A stretch of 64,000 bases of DNA, from NCBI RefSeq assembly GCF_017355835.1, contig NZ_JAFEWF010000014.1, positions 69,952-133,951 on the forward strand. The letters run 5' to 3'. Numbering within the stretch: the stretch's first letter is position 1; each line of letters opens with the position of its first letter. The DNA comes from Desertivirga brevis. Lineage in GTDB: Bacteria; Bacteroidota; Bacteroidia; Sphingobacteriales; Sphingobacteriaceae. The notes beneath the pieces were generated by a model. That model saw nothing but the letters and a program-made list of their open reading frames with translations, made no database searches and was not told where the DNA came from. Of this stretch, positions 35,929 to 45,194 are shown one piece after another. The position numbers were made by a program, and so were the translations under genes.

Positions 35929-36291
35929 TCATTTCCTTTTCTTATATTCTATTTTTACACGGACTACTCCAGCGTCGAGCATATCTATTTTTCGGGCAGC
36001 TTTTCGTGAAAGATCTATTATTCGGCCGCTTACGAACGGTCCCCTGTCATTGATCCTTACTTTAACGGACTTTCCGTTCCTCAAATTTGTCACCTTGACT
36101 TTCGTACCGAATGGAAGGGTACGGTGAGCCGCTGTTCTCTTAGAACTCCTGAACTTGGCGCCACTGGCAGTTCTTTTGCCATTAAACTTTTTGGCATAAT
36201 AGGAAGCTCCTCCTGTTTGAGTGGCTTTCGGGCTACAGGCGCATGTAACCACAGAGATAATAAGAAACAAGAAAATTGCACGATACCTCAT
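35929..36291 (-). CDS. rlpA: RlpA-family double-psi beta-barrel lipoprotein
   Basis: The protein has 120 residues from the ATG at 36291; the in-frame start at 36336 precedes the signal peptide without need. The hydrophobic leader ends VVTCACSPK, with C17 or C19 as lipidated residue. The RlpA core is GGASYYAKKFNGKRTASG and VRINDRGPFVSGRIIDLS, including the conserved Asp/Arg cluster. RlpA proteins bind or cut peptidoglycan strands lacking stem peptides and act at the septum. It lacks the SPOR domain of long RlpA proteins. It lies downstream of enolase behind a terminator, with a possible -7 box TATCTTTA (minus, 36307-36314). Confidence 0.88.
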   Translation of the reverse strand: MRYRAIFLFLIISVVTCACSPKATQTGGASYYAKKFNGKRTASGAKFRSSKRTAAHRTLPFGTKVKVTNLRNGKSVKVRINDRGPFVSGRIIDLSRKAARKIDMLDAGVVRVKIEYKKRK

Positions 36292-36333
36292 AACACAATA
36301 ATCGCATAAAGATACACTCCTTCCCAGAAACAA

Positions 36334-36358
36334 CAAAAGCCCGACAAGCGGGCTTTTG
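36334..36358 (-). terminator. Intrinsic terminator of enolase
   Basis: CAAAAGCCCG (36334-36343) pairs with CGGGCTTTTG (36349-36358) around a five-base loop. On the minus strand the hairpin is followed by TTGTTT. It lies 22 bases after the enolase stop and upstream of rlpA. Confidence 0.85.
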
Positions 36359-36379
36359 GATCAACTAATATTAGCTGAA

Positions 36380-37681
<1,302 letters not shown>

Positions 37682-37713
37682 TTAATTTATTGTTTACCTG
37701 AAAGGTTCTTTCA

Positions 37714-37747
37714 AACTTAATAGGTTACAGTTAGTGTAACAAAAACA
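37714..37747 (-). promoter_or_regulatory. Enolase promoter with -33 TTG and -7 TAAGTTTG, and a palindrome in the spacer
   Basis: On the minus strand TTTTTG (37742-37747) stands 20 bases upstream of TAAGTTTG (37714-37721), a full match to the Bacteroidota promoter. The spacer contains GTTACA (37726-37731) and TGTAAC (37737-37742), an inverted repeat that could bind a regulator. Confidence 0.75.
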
Positions 37748-37826
37748 CTAAGTTTGGAAGCGTGCCAAAAATAGCATTTTTTATATTGTTCGAAAAATGA
37801 TTATGGTTACTTTTCTGTTAATTCAG

Positions 37827-37866
37827 AAAAAAAACAAACCCGTTTATCAGATAATAAACGGGTTTG
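37827..37866 (-). terminator. Intrinsic terminator of carA
   Basis: A perfect 13-bp stem (37835-37847 with 37854-37866) around a six-base loop is followed on the minus strand by a run of eight T. It lies just after the carA stop. Confidence 0.92.
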
Positions 37867-37878
37867 AAAAGAATATTT

Positions 37879-38982
37879 TTATTTATTTTCGATATAATCT
37901 ACAAATTGATCGAAAAGATAACGTGAATCGTGCGGGCCAGGAGATGACTCTGGGTGATATTGCACTGAGAAAGCTTTTTTACCTTTCACACGAATACCTT
38001 CGATGGAGTTATCATTAAGATTTACGTGAGTAATTTCTACTTTTTCTGATTTCTCAATATCTTCTGCTACTACACCAAATCCATGGTTTTGTGACGTTAC
38101 TTCGCAATGGTCAATAATGATGTTTTTAACAGGATGGTTAAGACCACGGTGTCCATTAAACATTTTCTTTGTACGGATGCCGTTTGCCTGAGCCAACAAT
38201 TGATGGCCTAAACAAATTCCGAATAGAGGTTTATCTGCCTCAAGAACTTTCTTAACAGTCTCGATCGCGTAAGGCATAGCAGATGGGTCACCAGGGCCGT
38301 TAGAAATAAAATAGCCGTCGGGAGCCCATTTCTCCATTTCTTCGAAACTCGTTTTTGCCGGGAACACTTTAGCGTAAACATCACGGTGATCAAAATTACG
38401 AAGGATGTTCTTCTTAACACCTAAGTCAAGAACAGCAATTTTATGAGCAGCATTCTCATTACCATAGAAATATGGCTCTTTAGTAGAAACTTGAGACGAA
38501 AGTTCTAAACCGTCCATTGAAGGAACATCTGCAAGCTTTTGTTTAAGCTCGTCGATATCTAAGATTTCAGAGGAAATGATAGCATTCATCGCTCCTTTAT
38601 CGCGGATGTGACGGACTAAAGACCGTGTATCTACGTCCGAAATAGCAACGATGTTCTCTTCCTGAAAATAATCCTGAATAGATTTATCAGACATTTTACG
38701 GCTGTAATTGATGTTAAAATTCTTACAAACCAAACCTGAAATCTTAATATCACCAGACTCAACTTCGTCTTCATTAACACCGTAGTTACCGATATGAGCA
38801 TTCGTGGTAACCATTATCTGCCCGAAGTAAGACGGGTCGGTAAAAACTTCCTGGTATCCGGTCATGCCGGTGTTGAAACAAATCTCACCAGTTGTAGTGC
38901 CAATTTTGCCGGCAGCTTTTCCGTGATAAACAGTTCCATCTTCCAGCAAAAGTACAGCAGGTAATTTGGTGTAATTAGTCAT
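37879..38982 (-). CDS. carA: Carbamoyl-phosphate synthase small subunit (glutaminase)
   Basis: The protein has 367 residues. Residues 1-150 are the CPSase small-chain domain (GEICFNTGMTGYQEVFTDPS) and 180-367 the class I glutamine amidotransferase with C257 in FGICLGHQ and H343/E345 in QYHPESSPGP. It hydrolyses glutamine and passes ammonia to CarB for carbamoyl phosphate, used for arginine and pyrimidines. carB is not adjacent in this window. A small open frame (38986-39204) ends three bases before its ATG. The shared promoter would be the TACCTTTG at 39211-39218, giving a transcript with either a small upstream gene or a 220-base leader. Confidence 0.98.
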   Translation of the reverse strand: MTNYTKLPAVLLLEDGTVYHGKAAGKIGTTTGEICFNTGMTGYQEVFTDPSYFGQIMVTTNAHIGNYGVNEDEVESGDIKISGLVCKNFNINYSRKMSDKSIQDYFQEENIVAISDVDTRSLVRHIRDKGAMNAIISSEILDIDELKQKLADVPSMDGLELSSQVSTKEPYFYGNENAAHKIAVLDLGVKKNILRNFDHRDVYAKVFPAKTSFEEMEKWAPDGYFISNGPGDPSAMPYAIETVKKVLEADKPLFGICLGHQLLAQANGIRTKKMFNGHRGLNHPVKNIIIDHCEVTSQNHGFGVVAEDIEKSEKVEITHVNLNDNSIEGIRVKGKKAFSVQYHPESSPGPHDSRYLFDQFVDYIENK

Positions 38983-38985
38983 TTC

Positions 38986-39204
38986 TTAATTGATGTTATT
39001 TTTATTGTTAGTATTACTCTGATTATTGTCTCTTATCCATTCTACGGCGAACATGTCACTTCCGTTTCCATAAGCTATCAGGAATTCAGATGCATTGAAT
39101 TCTACATCATCACTATCAGAAAATAAATGGAAAAACTGTAAATCCCCGTAAGAATTTCGGGCTTTAAATGGTAATAGACTGAAGCAATCGACTTCAAATT
39201 TCAC
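38986..39204 (-). CDS. Small hypothetical protein upstream of carA
   Basis: The frame has 72 residues if it starts at the GTG at 39204. A TTG at 39213 is in frame but lies inside the -7 box, so it cannot be transcribed from that promoter. The sequence is acidic and aromatic (DLQFFHLFSDSDDVEF, AVEWIRDNNQ) with an Asn-rich tail and has ordinary protein-like composition. It ends three bases before carA. No family is recognised. It may be a real small protein, a leader peptide, or a chance frame in a regulatory leader. Confidence 0.45.
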   Translation of the reverse strand: MKFEVDCFSLLPFKARNSYGDLQFFHLFSDSDDVEFNASEFLIAYGNGSDMFAVEWIRDNNQSNTNNKNNIN

Positions 39205-39210
39205 AAGAGA

Positions 39211-39218
39211 CAAAGGTA
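39211..39218 (-). promoter_or_regulatory. -7 promoter element (TACCTTTG) for the small ORF and carA
   Basis: The minus strand reads TACCTTTG, a full TAnnTTTG match. Transcription would begin about at the GTG at 39204. It faces away from the panB -7 box at 39334-39341, which has the same eight bases. Confidence 0.55.
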
Positions 39219-39333
39219 TGCTTTTTATCCTTTTTTTAAAACCATTTTTAAAATTACAGTTTAAACCATCCTCCCTATTGTTTCAATATATCTATAATAC
39301 GATTCAGCCCTTCAACTTTACTTCCGGTTTTTC

Positions 39334-39341
39334 TACCTTTG
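39334..39341 (+). promoter_or_regulatory. -7 promoter element of panB (TACCTTTG)
   Basis: A full TAnnTTTG match 17 bases upstream of the panB ATG. No clear -33 TTG is seen. Confidence 0.6.
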
Positions 39342-39358
39342 ACCTAAAATAACTGGCA

Positions 39359-40174
39359 ATGTCAATTAATAAAGAAGTTAGGCGAATCACAACCAACACT
39401 ATCCAGGAAATGAAAATGAAGGGCGAGAAGATCGCGATGCTCACTTCCTATGATTACTCGATGGCGAAAATCGTGGATGAGGCGGGGATAGATGCTATAC
39501 TGGTTGGAGACTCTGCTTCGAATGTAATGGCAGGCCATGAAACCACCTTACCAATTACATTAGATCAGATGATCTATCACGCGTCGTCTGTGGTGAGGGC
39601 CGCAAGCAGATGTTTGGTAGTAGTAGACCTTCCCTTCGGATCTTACCAGGGAAATTCAAAAGAAGCACTGAATTCAGCTATCCGCATCATGAAAGAGTCT
39701 GGAGCCCATGCAGTGAAACTTGAAGGTGGTCAGGAAATACGAGAATCGATAGACCGGATAATAACGGCAGGAATACCAGTGATGGGTCACCTGGGGTTAA
39801 CCCCGCAATCTATTTATAAGTTTGGTACGTATACAGTACGGGCTAAAGAAGAGGCAGAAGCAGAAAAGCTTAAAAAGGATATATTGTTGTTGGAAGATGC
39901 GGGTTGTTTTGCTGTTGTTCTTGAAAAGATACCGGCTAAACTCGCTGAAGAAGTTACAGCAAGTGTTAAAATACCTACAATTGGAATAGGAGCTGGTCCG
40001 CATTGCGATGGACAAGTTTTGGTGGTACATGACATGCTTGGCCTTACCAAAGGATTTCGCCCGCGGTTTCTGAGACAATACCTCAACCTGTACGAAGAGA
40101 TAAATGGTGCGGTTAAAGGTTACGTACAGGATGTAAAAAGCAATGATTTCCCAAACGAGAAAGAACAATATTAG
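39359..40174 (+). CDS. panB: 3-methyl-2-oxobutanoate hydroxymethyltransferase
   Basis: The protein has 271 residues, standard for Pan[35 protein letters not shown] carries the ligands for the metal and ketopantoate near D43 and D84-type positions, followed by AVKLEGGQE and GHLGLTPQS. It transfers a hydroxymethyl group from methylene-tetrahydrofolate to ketoisovalerate, the first step of pantothenate and CoA synthesis. It has its own -7 box and stands about 200 bases before the pseudouridine synthase gene. No other pan gene is adjacent. Confidence 0.98.
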   Translation: MSINKEVRRITTNTIQEMKMKGEKIAMLTSYDYSMAKIVDEAGIDAILVGDSASNVMAGHETTLPITLDQMIYHASSVVRAASRCLVVVDLPFGSYQGNSKEALNSAIRIMKESGAHAVKLEGGQEIRESIDRIITAGIPVMGHLGLTPQSIYKFGTYTVRAKEEAEAEKLKKDILLLEDAGCFAVVLEKIPAKLAEEVTASVKIPTIGIGAGPHCDGQVLVVHDMLGLTKGFRPRFLRQYLNLYEEINGAVKGYVQDVKSNDFPNEKEQY

Positions 40175-40375
40175 TTTTTCAAAACAGGACGCAATGCATC
40201 CTTTTGAAAGAAACAGATTCTGGGCATGGGTTGAATGGCTTTTCGTGTGCATTCCCGCACAATAGTTCTTCTGTTAAAGTGAACTTACCCAACCGATGGA
40301 ATTAGAGTTAAGACCGAGCTTGAAAACGGACTCCTTCAGTTGAAACTCAAGCACTAGATTTTCCGTAGTTATAGC

Positions 40376-41104
40376 ATGCAAAAAAGCGCTCGAACCGAAT
40401 ATTCTGAAATTACTGATAAAGACATCTTATACGAAGACAATCATATAATAGCTGTTAATAAAAGAGCAGGTGATATTGTACAGGTAGATGAAACTGGAGA
40501 TGACCCCCTCGACGAAAAAGTTAAAAGATATATAGCTAAAAAGTACAATAAGCCTAACGGTGCTTTTCTGGGAGTGGTACACCGGCTTGACAGACCTGTA
40601 AGCGGCGTAATTCTTTTTGCAAAGACCAGCAAAGCCCTCGATCGAATAAACGCAATGTTCAAGGGCAGGGAAATGAAAAAGACTTATTGGGCCGTTGTTC
40701 GGAACAGGCCAGTCCCTGAAGCAGGAAACCTTGTTCATTGGCTTGTAAAAAACCCGCAGAAAAACGTCACGAAGGCCCATACTAAAGAAGTTAACGGAAG
40801 CTTGCGCTCTGAGTTAAACTATAAGTTGATTGGGGAACTAAACGGCTATCATCTTATTGAAGTTGATCCAATTACCGGACGCCCCCACCAAATCCGCGTC
40901 CAACTTTCCACCTTAAATTGCCCTATTGTTGGCGATAATAAATACGGCTATCCGAGAGGAAGTTTGAAAAAAAGCATATGCCTTCATGCAAAGAGGCTTC
41001 GCTTTATTCATCCCATTAAAAAAGAGCCGATTGACATAAAGGCTCCACTACCGAAAGATGGGTTCTGGGATAAATTTGAAGTCTTTGCAGACAAAGATCT
41101 CTAA
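40376..41104 (+). CDS. RluA-family RNA pseudouridine synthase
   Basis: The protein has 242 residues. The catalytic aspartate is D72 in VVHRLDRPVSG. ILYEDNHIIAVNKRAGDIVQ, the KTYWAVV strand and GRPHQIRVQ are family motifs. It lacks an S4 domain, so it is closest to short RluA/RluC-like enzymes that modify uridines in rRNA or tRNA; the target base is not predictable. The gap after it contains a hairpin directly before the acyltransferase gene. Confidence 0.93.
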   Translation: MQKSARTEYSEITDKDILYEDNHIIAVNKRAGDIVQVDETGDDPLDEKVKRYIAKKYNKPNGAFLGVVHRLDRPVSGVILFAKTSKALDRINAMFKGREMKKTYWAVVRNRPVPEAGNLVHWLVKNPQKNVTKAHTKEVNGSLRSELNYKLIGELNGYHLIEVDPITGRPHQIRVQLSTLNCPIVGDNKYGYPRGSLKKSICLHAKRLRFIHPIKKEPIDIKAPLPKDGFWDKFEVFADKDL

Positions 41105-41123
41105 TATTTAAACTAAAAGTATA

Positions 41124-41155
41124 GCAGGCAGGTTAACATAAACTATCTTGCCTGC
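41124..41155. repeat. Inverted repeat abutting the acyltransferase start codon
   Basis: GCAGGCA (41124-41130) and TGCCTGC (41149-41155) pair across an 18-base loop. The right arm ends at the base before the ATG at 41156. No T-run follows, so it is not an ordinary terminator. It could affect translation of the first carotenoid-block gene or stabilise the rluA-like message. Confidence 0.4.
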
Positions 41156-41767
41156 ATGTTTAGGATTTTCATAAAATTCTTCTTTAGCAATTACATCTCT
41201 TATATAATAAAAAGGGATTTTCAGTCATTTCATTTTAACCAGCCAGAAATCGCTCCCGATAAAGCAATCCTCCTGATTGCAAATCATTTTTCCTGGTGGG
41301 ATGGGTTCTTACTGTTTGAGCTAAACCGGAGATGTCTGAACAAAAATTTCCATGTGCTGGTTACTGAAGAGAACTATCAAAAGGTTTTTTTCTTAAAATA
41401 CCTTGGAGCAATATCACTTAAGAAACGATCCAAGGAAATGCTGTCTACATTGAACGGTACCGGCCGATTATTAAATGATCCCCAAAATCTTGTCCTTATC
41501 TTCCCACAGGGGAAACTAGGGTCAAACCATGTAGACGAAGTGGTGTTTGAGAAAGGGCTAACCAACTTAATAAATGCATCGAACAAAAACTATCAATACC
41601 TTTTTTCTGCTATGTTCGTTGATTATTTTGATAAACGTAAACCCTCGGTCTGGTGTAAGCTGAAGCAGGTACCGGCAAATGAACTGGAAGGTTTATCTAT
41701 GATAAGGGAAATCTATAACAAACACTATCAGGAATCGCGACAGCAACATAGTCGCATTACAATCTAA
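41156..41767 (+). CDS. PlsC-like acyltransferase, candidate carotenoid-glycoside acyltransferase
   Basis: The protein has 203 residues. The acyltransferase motif is NHFSWWDG with H44 and D49 spaced HX4D, and FPQGK at 116-120 is motif III. A hydrophobic N-terminus suggests membrane association. The family moves acyl groups from acyl-ACP or acyl-CoA to glycerol phosphates or other alcohols. Here it comes immediately before a glycosyltransferase (three-base gap) and a CruF-like gene. This arrangement suggests esterification of a carotenoid sugar rather than phospholipid synthesis. That role is inferred from context. Confidence 0.82.
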   Translation: MFRIFIKFFFSNYISYIIKRDFQSFHFNQPEIAPDKAILLIANHFSWWDGFLLFELNRRCLNKNFHVLVTEENYQKVFFLKYLGAISLKKRSKEMLSTLNGTGRLLNDPQNLVLIFPQGKLGSNHVDEVVFEKGLTNLINASNKNYQYLFSAMFVDYFDKRKPSVWCKLKQVPANELEGLSMIREIYNKHYQESRQQHSRITI

Positions 41768-41770
41768 GCA

Positions 41771-42862
41771 ATGCTAATATTTTATGTAGTATTCTTTTTT
41801 TTAATTATCCGCTTTACGATTACGCTATTTAATTTCATTTCGAATCCTAAACTTCCTAAATCGCCTCGCCGGTACAACGAACTTGTTTCAATCCTTATAC
41901 CCGCCCGGAACGAAGAAGAAGATATTATTACCTTGCTGAAATCTATAAAACTGCAGGATTATGAAAATTATGAGGTAATTATTCTGGACGACAATTCAGA
42001 AGACGACACCTACACTATCTGCGAGCGATTCTGTGAGAAGAACAAGAATTTCAGGGTGATCAAAGGACAGGAGCTGCCTGAAGGATGGCTCGGAAAGAAC
42101 TTCGCCTGCCATCAACTGGCCAGTCAGGCTAAAGGGAAATATCTTCTATTTCTGGATGCTGATGAACTGATAAAAGATGGCCTAATCAACAACTCAATTC
42201 ACCGGATGAAACTAGGGCGATTGGCTTTGCTAAGTTTATTCACGAACCAGCAAATGGAGACAGTAGGCGAGCGTTTAGTTGTACCTCTAATGCATTTCAT
42301 CCTATTAAACTCCTTGCCCCTACGCTTAGTGAAATTATCTAAGAAGACATCTCTGGCCGCCGCAAGCGGACAGTTTATGTTTTTCGATGCTGCTGTTTAT
42401 CATAAGCACTCATGGCATGCGCAAGTAAAAAGCAATGTGGTGGAAGATGTTGAGATTATCAAACTTGTTAAGGCTTATCAATATAATACCGAATCCTTGC
42501 TGGGCAACGGATATATTTACTGCAGGATGTATAAAAGCTATGGTGAAGCAATACAGGGCTTTAGTAAAAACCTTCTGGCAGGCTTTAATAATAATATTGC
42601 TGGTCTGATTTGTTATTTATTACTTGTTATAATTGGCCCTATCTTTATTGCCTTGTACCTCGATGTTCAGTTATTGTTCTTCGCAATAACTCTAATAATT
42701 TTGAGCCGCATCATGATCTCATTAGCTAGCGGGCAGAACGCTTTCCTAAATATCATTCTTCATCCGCTTCAAATGATATCATTCGTAATAATTGCCATTT
42801 TGTCCATTAAAAAAAACCTTTCATCTGAAATAAGCTGGAAGGGCCGAATTATAAAGTCATGA
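41771..42862 (+). CDS. Family 2 glycosyltransferase, membrane-bound (CruG-like)
   Basis: The protein has 363 residues with one N-terminal membrane helix, a GT-A domain and three C-terminal helices (about 275-350). VSILIPARNEEEDIITLLKS and EVIILDDNSEDDTY open the nucleotide-sugar fold, LFLDADEL is the DxD-like motif, and a Q/RxxRW-like region is not obvious. It resembles the glycosyltransferases paired with CruF that place a sugar on the 1'- or 2'-hydroxyl of monocyclic carotenoids. It overlaps the CruF-like gene by four bases (ATGA). Confidence 0.82.
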   Translation: MLIFYVVFFFLIIRFTITLFNFISNPKLPKSPRRYNELVSILIPARNEEEDIITLLKSIKLQDYENYEVIILDDNSEDDTYTICERFCEKNKNFRVIKGQELPEGWLGKNFACHQLASQAKGKYLLFLDADELIKDGLINNSIHRMKLGRLALLSLFTNQQMETVGERLVVPLMHFILLNSLPLRLVKLSKKTSLAAASGQFMFFDAAVYHKHSWHAQVKSNVVEDVEIIKLVKAYQYNTESLLGNGYIYCRMYKSYGEAIQGFSKNLLAGFNNNIAGLICYLLLVIIGPIFIALYLDVQLLFFAITLIILSRIMISLASGQNAFLNIILHPLQMISFVIIAILSIKKNLSSEISWKGRIIKS

Positions 42863-43497
42863 AATTTTCCAAGGCTCGCATCTGCGGACTAATTGTTGTT
42901 CTTTTTTATACTGTAGGGTTTTTCGGTCTTAGCAGTGACATGCTTGTAGAACTGTTTAAAGACCTTGTTCCATTCCACCTCTTGTTAATGTTTCTGTTGA
43001 TCATGATCAGTCACGATAATAAAAACAGAGCCTTTTATACATTTGTGGTGGTAACCTATATAGCCGGATTCCTGATAGAACTGGCTGGCGTTAAAACAGG
43101 CTATATTTTTGGAGACTACACCTATGGAGCAACATTGGGTTATAAAATAGCAGATATCCCTTTAATAATAGGTATCAACTGGGTTTTAATGGTGTATTCT
43201 ACGGGCGCAATCCTCGAAAACCTGAGAATCAAAAGCAGAGTGATCCTTGCTTTATTAGGTGCCGGCCTTTTGTCAATTGTTGATATATTAATTGAGCCAG
43301 TAGCTGTAAAATATGATTATTGGAGTTGGGCAAATGCTGAAATACCGTTTCACAATACTGTAGGCTGGTTTTTTTTCTCGATCTTTATGATGTCGGTATT
43401 TTACATGCTGCGATTTGAAAAAAACAATCCGGTAGGTTCTATCTTATTTATTATACAGGCACTGTTCTTCCTTGCTCTAAACATCACGATAATCTAA
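42859..43497 (+). CDS. cruF: CruF-like carotenoid 1',2'-hydratase (DUF422 family)
   Basis: The protein has 212 residues and about seven membrane helices with few charged residues. The family signature includes GYIFGDYTYGATLGYK and DILIEPVAVKYDYWSW. CruF-type enzymes add water to the end of an acyclic carotenoid chain, giving the 1'-hydroxyl typical of flexixanthin- and myxol-type pigments. The ATGA overlap with the glycosyltransferase gene indicates coupled translation. The ispH gene follows after 19 bases. Confidence 0.85.
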   Translation: MKFSKARICGLIVVLFYTVGFFGLSSDMLVELFKDLVPFHLLLMFLLIMISHDNKNRAFYTFVVVTYIAGFLIELAGVKTGYIFGDYTYGATLGYKIADIPLIIGINWVLMVYSTGAILENLRIKSRVILALLGAGLLSIVDILIEPVAVKYDYWSWANAEIPFHNTVGWFFFSIFMMSVFYMLRFEKNNPVGSILFIIQALFFLALNITII

Positions 43498-43504
43498 AAA
43501 AGAG

Positions 43505-43512
43505 TATTTTTG
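43505..43512 (+). promoter_or_regulatory. -7-like element of ispH (TATTTTTG)
   Basis: A full TAnnTTTG match that ends four bases before the ispH ATG, the same spacing as at the rsmF-type gene. If active it would give a leaderless ispH transcript in addition to read-through from cruF. Confidence 0.5.
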
Positions 43513-43516
43513 CACT

Positions 43517-44365
43517 ATGGGATATAATCTGGCAGTAACGATTGATAAAGATTCTGGATTTTGCTTCGGCGTTGTATACGCAATTGATATGGCTGAAGAG
43601 ATCCTGGAAGAGGATGGTTATTTGTATTGCCTGGGCGATATTGTTCATAACGATGAAGAGGTGGCCCGTCTGAAGGCTAAGGGCCTTCGTATTATTAACC
43701 ATTCAGACCTTGATACCCTGAGAGATGAAAAGGTGCTTATCAGGGCTCATGGCGAAGCTCCGGAAACCTATAAGATTGCATTAGAAAATAATATAACCCT
43801 GATCGATGCATCTTGCCCTGTTGTACTAAAGCTTCAGAACCGCATAAAGAATTCATACGATTCAGGAGAACAGATCCTGATTTTTGGAAAGCACGGGCAC
43901 GCTGAAGTGATTGGCTTACAAGGGCAGACCAATGGAGAAGCCCTGGTTTTCCAGGATCTTGAAGAATTGGAAAATGTAGAGCTTCCCGGAAAATTCACTT
44001 TGTATAGCCAAACAACGAAAAGCACCGACAAATTTTACAAAATTAAATCTGAGCTTCTCGAAAGAGGGTATGAAGTGAAAGCAAACGATACGATCTGCCG
44101 CCAGGTTTCGAACAGATATGATGACCTAAGCACCTTTGTTAAAAACTTTGACAAAATTGTTTTCGTATCAGGGAAAAAGTCGTCTAACGGGAAAGTCCTT
44201 CACGATGTATGTAAGAAACATAATGAGAACACGTATTTTGTTTCACAGCCAGAAGAACTTAACATCTCCATGTTCAACCCTGGTGATAAAGTTGGCATTT
44301 GCGGTGCTACCTCAACCCCGATGTGGCTAATGCAGCAGGTAAAATCCTTGCTGGAAAGTTATTAG
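43517..44365 (+). CDS. ispH: 4-hydroxy-3-methylbut-2-enyl diphosphate reductase
   Basis: The protein has 282 residues. The three cysteines that hold the iron-sulfur cluster are C16 (GFCFGV), C100 (DASCPVV) and C194 (DTICRQ). HG/EAP and SSNGKVLHDVC segments carry substrate residues. It makes IPP and DMAPP in the last step of the MEP pathway, the precursor supply for the carotenoid genes on both sides. It lies 19 bases after cruF. Confidence 0.97.
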   Translation: MGYNLAVTIDKDSGFCFGVVYAIDMAEEILEEDGYLYCLGDIVHNDEEVARLKAKGLRIINHSDLDTLRDEKVLIRAHGEAPETYKIALENNITLIDASCPVVLKLQNRIKNSYDSGEQILIFGKHGHAEVIGLQGQTNGEALVFQDLEELENVELPGKFTLYSQTTKSTDKFYKIKSELLERGYEVKANDTICRQVSNRYDDLSTFVKNFDKIVFVSGKKSSNGKVLHDVCKKHNENTYFVSQPEELNISMFNPGDKVGICGATSTPMWLMQQVKSLLESY

Positions 44366-44399
44366 AAAACTTATCTATTTAAATCAGGTTTAACAATGT

Positions 44400-45083
44400 A
44401 TGAAACCTGCCAAGAATACCGGCGTTTTTATCGGACTATTGATTATTACGTGCTGGTTTACGTCGCTTAGCTTTCTGTTGCGCTTCAATATTGCCTCTAA
44501 TCTATGGCTGATAATACCTGCAGTACTTGTTCAAACTCATCTCTATACCGGACTTTTTATTACCGCACATGATGCAATGCACCGGACTGTTTCCCCTAAC
44601 CTTACTTTAAACAATTGGATAGGAGCAATTTGTACCGCTCTCTATGCCGCATTCCCATTTCGAAATCTCAACAAAAAACATCACGAACACCATAAGTTTG
44701 TTCACACAGATAGTGATCCCGACTTTTACGAAGGCAAGTTCTGGCCCTGGTATTTTAAATTTATCAGGGAGTATATATCTATATGGCAAATCATATTTCT
44801 AGCAGCCGTTTTCAACGTTCTTAAATTATGGTTTGAAGAGAAAAACTTGTTGCTATTTTGGGTATTACCTTCATTACTAAGCACATTGCAGCTATTCTAC
44901 TTCGGTACCTGGCTTCCTCACCACGGTGAACACTCCAACAAACATTATTCAGGTTCTCAGAAGAAAAACCACTTTCTTGCGTTTATTTCATGCTATTTCT
45001 TTGGGTATCACTATGAACATCACGACTCTCCCGCCACTCCCTGGTGGCGACTATGGAAGTTGAAAGACGCCACTAAATTGTGA
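44400..45083 (+). CDS. crtW: CrtW-like beta-carotene ketolase
   Basis: The protein has 227 residues, a four-helix membrane di-iron enzyme. The His clusters are intact: H57-D-A-M-H61, H94-H-E-H-H98 plus H102, and H204-Y-E-H-H208. GLFITAHDAMH and LFYFGTWLPH are signature segments of bacterial CrtW rather than of CrtZ hydroxylases. It adds a 4-keto group to the beta-ionone ring using oxygen. Together with the CruF-like hydratase and the glycosyl/acyl transferases it points to a keto-carotenoid of flexixanthin or acyl-glycoside type. It has its own 34-base gap after ispH. Confidence 0.88.
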   Translation: MKPAKNTGVFIGLLIITCWFTSLSFLLRFNIASNLWLIIPAVLVQTHLYTGLFITAHDAMHRTVSPNLTLNNWIGAICTALYAAFPFRNLNKKHHEHHKFVHTDSDPDFYEGKFWPWYFKFIREYISIWQIIFLAAVFNVLKLWFEEKNLLLFWVLPSLLSTLQLFYFGTWLPHHGEHSNKHYSGSQKKNHFLAFISCYFFGYHYEHHDSPATPWWRLWKLKDATKL

Positions 45084-45132
45084 ATCTTACGTAAAAAGCT
45101 ATTGCTTTCTGCCTTGTTCAAAATTGTCATTC

Positions 45133-45140
45133 TATATTTG
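45133..45140 (+). promoter_or_regulatory. -7 promoter element of hemH (TATATTTG)
   Basis: A full TAnnTTTG match 54 bases upstream of the hemH ATG. A TTG at 45114-45116 is 16 bases upstream, slightly short of the usual spacing. Confidence 0.5.
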
Positions 45141-45194
45141 CAAACTATTTAAGAAGGCTACAGCAAAAGTTAAGCGAGCAGGAATTTAAACACG

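Noticed and set aside
39797..40252. 151-codon minus frame over the end of panB
   Set aside because: It is antisense to PanB and Phe/Cys-rich without motif; the 200-base gap after panB shows no gene.
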